From: Chloroflexota bacterium
GTDB lineage: Bacteria; Chloroflexota; Limnocylindria; Limnocylindrales; CSP1-4
DNA: 33,786 nt
Direction of reading: 5' to 3'
NCBI GenBank assembly: GCA_021788175.1
Contig: JAJYKX010000005.1
Coordinates: 1-33,786, forward strand
Shown here: one piece after another, positions 28,164 to 33,786 of the stretch
Position numbering within the stretch: position 1 is the first letter of the stretch
Layout: each line of letters opens with the position of its first letter
Position numbers and translations under genes: made by a program
Notes under the pieces: generated by a model
Databases searched by the model: none
What the model was told of the DNA's origin: nothing
Seen by the model: the letters and a program-made list of their open reading frames with translations, nothing else

Positions 28164-29219
28164 TCAGATGCGCGTGTCGCCCGCCCTCAGCAGCGCGATC
28201 GCGTTCTCGAGCCGCAGCTTGGTGATGGTCAGGTACTTGGCCAGGTTGGAGCGGTCGATCTCGCTCATCCCCTCCAGTGCCCGCGGCGCCCGCAGGACCG
28301 CCACCAGGTCCTCGATGGCGTCGCTGAGGTTGGACTTGGAGGAGAGCAGCGCGTCGTCACCGGTCGGTACGGGTCGCGGCTCCGGTTCCGCCTCGGCCCC
28401 TCCGTCAGCCGGTTCCGGTGCCTGGACCTCGGCCGAGTCCTGCGCCGATGCCACCTCCCCGGCCGCGGTCAGGATCCGGCGGCCGCGCTTCGGCGCCGCC
28501 TCCTCGCCGTCGGCAGGGGGGCGTCCCTCGATCCGGGCCTTGAGCCGGACGAGGGTGAGCTCGCCCCGGGCGACCTGGTCGGCCAGCCGCTTGCGGCGGC
28601 GCGGATCCTGGACCTTCATCAGCTCGTAGGCGTGCGAGACGGTGTCCTTGCGCAAAGACACCAGCTCCCGGATGTCGGACGGCGCGTCGGCAAGCCGCAG
28701 GCGGTTCTCGACGTAGCCCTTGTCCTTGCCGAGCTTCTGGGCGAGCTTGCGGACGCTGTACCCATAGCCGCGCGTCATGCGCTGGTACATCGCGGCCTCG
28801 TCGAGGGGCGACAGGTCCTCACGCTGGAGGTTCTCGATGATCGCGATCTCGAGCGCGGTCTCGTCGTCGATCTCCTCGACCAGCGCGGGAATCGTCTCCA
28901 GCCCCGCGATCTGGGCGGCGCGCCAGCGGCGCTCACCGGCGACCAGCTGATACCTGCCCGCGGGCAGCGGTCGCACCAGCACGGGCTGCAGGACCCCGTG
29001 TTCGCGCAGCGATGCCGCGAGTTCGTTGAGGGCGTCCTGGTCGAGCGCCAGCCTCGGCTGCTCGGGGTTCGGATCGATGTGGTCGACGGCGAGATGGCGC
29101 ACCGTGGCGCTGCGGGTCTTCTCGTCCGGCGAGAGGAGGCTGAGGATCGCGGGGGAGAGGTCCTCGCGCTCCTCGGAGAGGCGTCGTGCGGCGGCGCCCC
29201 GGAAGTCGGGCCTAGCCAA
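28164..29219 (-). CDS. parB: Chromosome partitioning protein ParB
   Basis: [32 protein letters not shown] (CTPase motif), [31 protein letters not shown] start overlapping parA by 8 bp. Confidence 0.93.
   Translation of the reverse strand: MARPDFRGAAARRLSEEREDLSPAILSLLSPDEKTRSATVRHLAVDHIDPNPEQPRLALDQDALNELAASLREHGVLQPVLVRPLPAGRYQLVAGERRWRAAQIAGLETIPALVEEIDDETALEIAIIENLQREDLSPLDEAAMYQRMTRGYGYSVRKLAQKLGKDKGYVENRLRLADAPSDIRELVSLRKDTVSHAYELMKVQDPRRRKRLADQVARGELTLVRLKARIEGRPPADGEEAAPKRGRRILTAAGEVASAQDSAEVQAPEPADGGAEAEPEPRPVPTGDDALLSSKSNLSDAIEDLVAVLRAPRALEGMSEIDRSNLAKYLTITKLRLENAIALLRAGDTRI
28644..28659. repeat. parS-like inverted repeat, copy a: GTCCTTG-CG-CAAAGAC (within parB)
   Basis: Flanks extend symmetry: GGTGTCCTTGCGCAAAGACACC (28641-28662). 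Confidence 0.55.
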
Positions 29220-29982
29220 GATCGATCACCTCCCGTGCAAGCTCGCGGAACATGCGGGCCGCGTCCGATGATCCGGCGTAGACCGTCACGGGCCTGCCGG
29301 TCAGCGGCGCTTCGCCCAGCTTCACCGTGTTCTTGATGATGCTGTGGAACACGTGGTGGTCGCCCAGTTCGCGCAGCTCGTCCAGCATCTCCCGCCCGAG
29401 GAGCGTCCGCCCGTCGTAGAAGGTGGGCAGCAGACCCAGGATCTTCAGGTCGGGATTCAGCCGCTTGCCGCGGATCTGGTTGATGACCTTCACCAGCGCG
29501 GTCAGGCCCTTCAGGGCGTAGTACTGCGTCTGCACGGGGATGATCACGCTCTCCGCGGCCACGAGCCCGTTGATCGTCAGGAGGCCGAGCGTCGGCGGGC
29601 AGTCGACGAGCACGTAGTCGTAGCGGTCGTCGACCCATCCCGCAAGCGCCTCGCGCAGCGCCTGCTCTCGCCCGATCGCGGAGAACAGCTCGACCTCCGT
29701 GGACGCGAGCTCCAGCGTGGCGGGGGCGACGTCGATGCCGTCCGTCTGCGTCGGGATCACGACATCCTCGAGCTGTGCCCGCGAGTCGGCGAGGACGTCC
29801 GCCATCGACCGGTCCACCGTGCCGATGTTGATCCCCAGTCCGACGGTCAGGTTCGCCTGTGGATCCATGTCCACGCAGAGGACCCGGAAGCCCTGTTCGG
29901 CGAGGGCGCCGGCGAGATTGATCGCGGTCGTCGTCTTGCCGACGCCGCCTTTCTGGTTTGCGATCGCAATGACATTCGCCAC
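29212..29982 (-). CDS. parA: Chromosome partitioning ATPase ParA
   Basis: [46 protein letters not shown]; deviant Walker A; AGAGGAAG upstream. Confidence 0.95.
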   Translation of the reverse strand: MANVIAIANQKGGVGKTTTAINLAGALAEQGFRVLCVDMDPQANLTVGLGINIGTVDRSMADVLADSRAQLEDVVIPTQTDGIDVAPATLELASTEVELFSAIGREQALREALAGWVDDRYDYVLVDCPPTLGLLTINGLVAAESVIIPVQTQYYALKGLTALVKVINQIRGKRLNPDLKILGLLPTFYDGRTLLGREMLDELRELGDHHVFHSIIKNTVKLGEAPLTGRPVTVYAGSSDAARMFRELAREVIDLG

Positions 29983-30087
29983 GGGCGGCTTCCTCTCTGC
30001 GCCGGATCTGTCACGTGCGCGCCGACTGCGTCACGACCGCCTGGGTTCTCACGGTGTCGCTGCGGGTGCAGGCGCGGGGCTCGCGAC

Positions 30088-30093
30088 AGTCTA
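30088..30093 (-). promoter_or_regulatory. -10 element TAGACT for parAB
   Basis: Reverse strand GGCGCTAGACTGTCGC. Confidence 0.35.
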
Positions 30094-30122
30094 GCGCCCG
30101 CGTCCCCCATATCCCAGCATGG

Positions 30123-30165
30123 TTTTCCACACCTGGGGCAAGTTGTTCACCGAATCGGTGGATAA
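30123..30165. promoter_or_regulatory. Three DnaA-box-like 9-mers in the parA/carboxylase intergenic region
   Basis: TTTTCCACA 30123-30131 (+), TTGTTCACC 30143-30151 (+), TTATCCACC 30165-30157 (-). Confidence 0.4.
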
Positions 30166-30231
30166 GTGCCGTCCGCGCGGGCACGACCCCCGGTCGCATC
30201 ATGCCCCCGGCCGTGCTCCGGGAGGCGCTGG

Positions 30232-30237
30232 TACGAT
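30232..30237 (+). promoter_or_regulatory. -10 element TACGAT upstream of the carboxyltransferase gene
   Basis: gctggTACGATaccg about 43 nt before GTG 30281. Confidence 0.35.
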
Positions 30238-30246
30238 ACCGCGACT

Positions 30247-30262
30247 GTCTGTGCGCAAAGAC
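30247..30262. repeat. parS-like inverted repeat, copy b: GTCTGTG-CG-CAAAGAC
   Basis: Same 16-bp layout; lies in the putative 5' leader of the carboxyltransferase gene. Confidence 0.5.
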
Positions 30263-30280
30263 ACCGGAAAGGGGACACGC

Positions 30281-31834
30281 GTGGTCGGCCGCGACGCGCG
30301 CATGGCGCGCCTCCGGGCGCTGCGGGAGCAGAGCCTGATCGGTGGAGGTCCGGAGCGGATCGAGCGACAGCATGCGCAGGGCAAGCTGACGGCCCGCGAG
30401 CGGCTCGAGCTCCTGCTGGATCCCGGTTCGCTCATCGAGCTCGACGCCTTCGTACTGCACCGGGCCGGCGAGTTCGGTCTCGACGAACGTCGCATCCCGG
30501 GGGACGGTGTCGTCACCGGCCACGGCACCATCGACGGCCGGCTGGTGTTCGTCTTCAGCCAGGACTTCACCGTGTTCGGCGGCTCACTCTCGGAGGCGCA
30601 CGCCGAGAAGATCTGCAAGGTGATGGATCTTGCGACGCGAACCGGTGCACCCATCATCGGCCTGAACGACTCGGGTGGTGCGCGCATCCAGGAGGGTGTG
30701 GCATCGCTCGGGGGATACGCAGAGATCTTCCTGCGGAACACCCTTGCGTCGGGCGTGGTGCCCCAGCTGTCGGTGATCATGGGTCCGTGCGCCGGAGGCG
30801 CCGTCTACTCGCCCGCCATCACCGATGTCACGATCATGGTCCAGGGAACGAGCTACATGTTCGTCACCGGGCCCGACGTCGTCCGCGCCGTCACGCACGA
30901 GCAGGTGGACCGCGAGCGGCTCGGCGGGGCGACGACGCACACTGAGACGAGCGGTGTCGCGCATCTTGCAGCGCCCGACGAGGCGACCGCGCTCGACCTC
31001 GCGCGCCAGGTGCTCGGCTTTCTGCCGCAGAACAACCTCGGCACGCCGCCCCGTCGGGCCACCAGCGATCCGTCCGACCGCCGCGAGCCATCGCTCGACT
31101 TGATCGTCCCCGACGAGCCGACGCGCGCCTACGACATGAAGGCGGTGATCCACGCGATCGTCGACGATCGCGCGTTCCTGGAGCTCCAGCCTGCGTGGGC
31201 GGCCAACATCATCACCGGGTTCGCCCACCTGGGAGGCTGGAGCGTCGGCATCGTGGCGCAGCAACCCACCGTGCTCGCCGGCGCGCTCGACATCGATGCA
31301 TCGGTCAAGGCCGCACGATTCGTCCGTTTCTGCGACGCGTTCAACGTGCCGATCGTGACGCTGGTCGACGTGCCGGGGTTCCTGCCCGGGGTCGCACAGG
31401 AGCACGGCGGCATCATCCGCCACGGGGCGAAGCTGCTCTACGCGTACTGCGAGGCGACGGTGCCCAAGGTGACGGTCATCACGCGCAAGGCGTACGGCGG
31501 TGCGTACGACGTCATGAGCAGCAAGCACATCCGCGGTGATGTGAACCTCGCCTGGCCGACGGCGGAGATCGCCGTGATGGGCGTCGAGGGGGCCGTCAAC
31601 ATCATCTTCCGTGACCGCATCGCGCGGGCGGCGGACCAGGACGCCGAGCGCGCGATCCTGGTCCGGGAATACGAGGAGCGTTTCGCGCATCCGTACGTGG
31701 CGGCCGCGCGCGGCTATGTCGACGACGTCATCGAGCCCTCCGAGACGCGCCCGCGCCTCATCCGGTCCATCGAGATGCTGGCCGGCAAACGGGAGCGCAA
31801 CCCGGCGCGCAAGCACGGCAACATCCCGCTGTGA
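30281..31834 (+). CDS. Acyl-CoA (acetyl-/propionyl-CoA) carboxylase carboxyltransferase subunit
   Basis: [92 protein letters not shown] 6 nt before GTG. Confidence 0.93.
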   Translation: MVGRDARMARLRALREQSLIGGGPERIERQHAQGKLTARERLELLLDPGSLIELDAFVLHRAGEFGLDERRIPGDGVVTGHGTIDGRLVFVFSQDFTVFGGSLSEAHAEKICKVMDLATRTGAPIIGLNDSGGARIQEGVASLGGYAEIFLRNTLASGVVPQLSVIMGPCAGGAVYSPAITDVTIMVQGTSYMFVTGPDVVRAVTHEQVDRERLGGATTHTETSGVAHLAAPDEATALDLARQVLGFLPQNNLGTPPRRATSDPSDRREPSLDLIVPDEPTRAYDMKAVIHAIVDDRAFLELQPAWAANIITGFAHLGGWSVGIVAQQPTVLAGALDIDASVKAARFVRFCDAFNVPIVTLVDVPGFLPGVAQEHGGIIRHGAKLLYAYCEATVPKVTVITRKAYGGAYDVMSSKHIRGDVNLAWPTAEIAVMGVEGAVNIIFRDRIARAADQDAERAILVREYEERFAHPYVAAARGYVDDVIEPSETRPRLIRSIEMLAGKRERNPARKHGNIPL

Positions 31835-31851
31835 TGGCGCGGCGGCAGATT

Positions 31852-31867
31852 GTCTTTGTGCACGGAC
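31852..31867. repeat. parS-like inverted repeat, copy c (degenerate): GTCTTTG-TG-CACGGAC
   Basis: 17 nt downstream of the carboxyltransferase stop. Confidence 0.4.
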
Positions 31868-32049
31868 ACTGCGCCGCATCCGGCGCAGGGGGAGTGCCGG
31901 TGCAGGGCCTCGCGTGCATCGCGGCAGCAGGCGCATCGAGCATCGCCGAGAGGCAGCGACGTCCCGACATCCGCGGGGTGGTGATCCCGCGGCGAGGCAT
32001 CCGGGAGTGCGCTGCCGCGGTGGGGTCGGTCGGCGCCCCCGGTGTCCCC

Positions 32050-32065
32050 GTCTTTGTGCAAAGAC
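32050..32065. repeat. parS-like inverted repeat, copy d: GTCTTTG-TG-CAAAGAC
   Basis: Perfect 7-bp arms plus an outer C/G pair (CGTCTTTGTGCAAAGACG). Confidence 0.6.
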
Positions 32066-32105
32066 GTGTGGAGGTGCAGGGGCCCCGGCGAGGGGAGGGG
32101 GTCCG

Positions 32106-33704
32106 GTGAGGCCGCCCTTCGACCGCGTCCTGGTTGCGAACCGGGGCGAGATCGCGGTCCGGATCATCCGTGCCTGCCGGGAGCTGGGCTGCGAGACCGT
32201 CGCCGTCTACAGCGACGCCGACACCGCCGCGCCGCACGTGCGGGCAGCCGACCTCGCGGTGCGGATCGGTCCCCCGTCGGCGGAGGCGAGCTACCTGAAC
32301 GTCGACGCGATCGTGTCGGCAGCCCGCGCATCGGGTGCCCGGGCCGTCCACCCGGGCTACGGGTTCCTGTCGGAGCGGGAGGCACTGGCTCGGGCCTGTG
32401 ACGAGGCGGGCATCGTCTTCGTCGGGCCATCGGCCGGGACCCTGGCCGGGCTGGGCGACAAGCTCGCTGCGCGGCGCGCCGCGCGCTCGGTGGGCGTGCC
32501 GGTGGTGCCGGGCACGCTGGAGCCGGCGCCCGTGGCGAGCCTCGAGGCGGCGGCATCCGTGCTCCCCGAGGCGGAGCGCGTCGGGTGGCCGCTCATGGTG
32601 AAGGCCGCCGCCGGGGGAGGGGGCCGCGGGATGCGACGGGTCGACGACCCGAAGGAGCTGCCGGGGGCGCTCATCGCCGCGTCCGGGGAGGCACGGGCCG
32701 CCTTCGGCGACGGGTCGGTCTACCTCGAGCGCTACGTGGACGGTGCGCGGCACGTGGAGGTGCAGCTCCTGGGCGACGCCCACGGCCACGTGGTGGCGCT
32801 CGGCGAGCGCGACTGCTCGGTGCAGCGCCGGCACCAGAAGCTGGTCGAGGAAGCACCCGCCCCGGGTCTGACCATCCGGCGCCGTCGAGAGGTGCACGCG
32901 ATGGCGGTTGCCGTGGCGGGCGCGTTCGGGCTGCGCAACGCCGCCACCGCGGAGTTCCTCCTGGACCCGGAGGGCCACTTCTGGTTCCTGGAGGTGAACA
33001 CCAGGCTGCAGGTGGAGCACGGGGTCACCGAGCTGGTCAGCGGCCTCGACCTCGTCCACGAGCAGCTCAGGATCGCGGCCGGCCAGCCGCTCTCGCGGGC
33101 GGTGCTGGCGGCTGCCCGCGTCGCCGCGCGCCCGTCGCGCCACGCCATCGAGGTGCGGATCAGCGCCGAGGATCCCGGTCGCTCGTTCGCACCGGTGTCC
33201 GGGACGATCGGCCGCTGGCGTGTCCCCGACGGACCCGGCGTGCGGGTCGATTCGGGCGTCGAGCCGGGAGTCGTGGTGGGGACCGACTACGACCCGCTGC
33301 TCGCGAAGCTGATGGTGGTGGCCGCCGATCGTCCCGGCGCCATCGCCCGGCTCCGCCGGGCGCTCGAGGAGTTCGAGGTGACCGGCATCCAGACGACCCT
33401 GCCGTTCCATCGCTGGATCGCCGGTGATCGCGCCTTCAGCTCCGGCCGCGTCTCGACGTCCTTCGTGCCCGACCGCTGGCGGCCCGCGGCGCTCCGTGCC
33501 CGGGCCGCGGAACGGGCGGCGCAGCTCGCCGCGGCGTGGCTCGCCGGGCTCGAGACCGGCTCGTCCGGCGATGGGACGCCGGCCACCGGCCTTCCGCCCG
33601 GGGACCTCGCCCGGTTAGGAGCGGACCCGGACCCGGACCCGGTGGCCGTCGATCCATGGGTCCAGGCGGCCAGGCGCGAGGCGGTCGACCGATGGCCGGC
33701 GTGA
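32106..33704 (+). CDS. accC: Biotin carboxylase / acyl-CoA carboxylase alpha-type subunit
   Basis: FDRVLVANRGEIAVRIIRACRELG, HPGYGFLSE, KAAAGGGGRGMR, EVNTRLQVEHGVTE. Ends before a BCCP domain. Confidence 0.93.
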   Translation: MRPPFDRVLVANRGEIAVRIIRACRELGCETVAVYSDADTAAPHVRAADLAVRIGPPSAEASYLNVDAIVSAARASGARAVHPGYGFLSEREALARACDEAGIVFVGPSAGTLAGLGDKLAARRAARSVGVPVVPGTLEPAPVASLEAAASVLPEAERVGWPLMVKAAAGGGGRGMRRVDDPKELPGALIAASGEARAAFGDGSVYLERYVDGARHVEVQLLGDAHGHVVALGERDCSVQRRHQKLVEEAPAPGLTIRRRREVHAMAVAVAGAFGLRNAATAEFLLDPEGHFWFLEVNTRLQVEHGVTELVSGLDLVHEQLRIAAGQPLSRAVLAAARVAARPSRHAIEVRISAEDPGRSFAPVSGTIGRWRVPDGPGVRVDSGVEPGVVVGTDYDPLLAKLMVVAADRPGAIARLRRALEEFEVTGIQTTLPFHRWIAGDRAFSSGRVSTSFVPDRWRPAALRARAAERAAQLAAAWLAGLETGSSGDGTPATGLPPGDLARLGADPDPDPVAVDPWVQAARREAVDRWPA

Positions 33705-33786
33705 CGCGACCGGACCGGCAGCGGGCTCGGGCCGCGGCGGCGCCCGGCGGGCAGGAAGCCCGGGCCACCGAACGGCCCGGCCGCCA
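33692..33786 (+). CDS. Possible downstream gene start, truncated by the window end
   Basis: ATG at 33692 (MAGVTRPDRQRARAAAAPGG...) open to the window end, overlapping the accC 3' end. Confidence 0.3.
   Translation, partial: MAGVTRPDRQRARAAAAPGGQEARATERPGR

Noticed and set aside
28164-30281. Canonical parS (TGTTNCACGTGNAACA)
   Set aside because: CACGTG cores occur (e.g. near 29350 and 30012) but without the flanking TGTTN/NAACA arms.
31856-31864. TTGTGCACG as an additional DnaA box
   Set aside because: Two or more mismatches to TTWTNCACA, and better explained as part of the GTCTTTG palindrome.
1-33786. CRISPR arrays, insertion sequences, phage or defence islands
   Set aside because: No regularly spaced repeats with unique spacers, no transposase/integrase/recombinase motifs, and no recognisable defence genes.

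Overview
High-GC chromosomal window, probably Chloroflexota- or Actinobacteriota-like (lineage is an inference from composition and protein style). It is mostly tightly packed housekeeping genes. In order: 5' end of adenosine deaminase (-); a membrane-anchored hypothetical; leucyl aminopeptidase; prepilin peptidase; M23 peptidase; GlgC-like ADP-glucose pyrophosphorylase; nicotinamidase/NAPRTase pair; a minus-strand SDR-GcvPA-GcvPB cluster with a divergent second SDR; TPR protein; NUDIX/PHP divergent pair; tRNA-Asn; zinc-ribbon adenylate cyclase/AAA/TPR protein; SulP transporter coupled to a FAD/Fe-S oxidoreductase; second GlgC-like gene; HtrA-like lipoprotein protease (-); small conserved-type protein; parB-parA (-); acyl-CoA carboxylase carboxyltransferase; biotin carboxylase. 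No mobile element, CRISPR array or canonical parS was seen. The strongest unexplained signal is a set of four copies of a 16-bp inverted repeat, GTCTTTG-YG-CAAAGAC, confined to about 3.4 kb around parAB (one inside parB). It has the 7-2-7 layout of parS but a different sequence, so it is a candidate non-canonical centromere. Other leads: exact -10 placement pointing to leaderless transcription, one symmetric -10 shared by two divergent genes, a divergent GcvP-like pair coupled to an SDR without GcvT/GcvH, DnaA-box-like sites upstream of parA, and in-frame minisatellites inside two enzymes.
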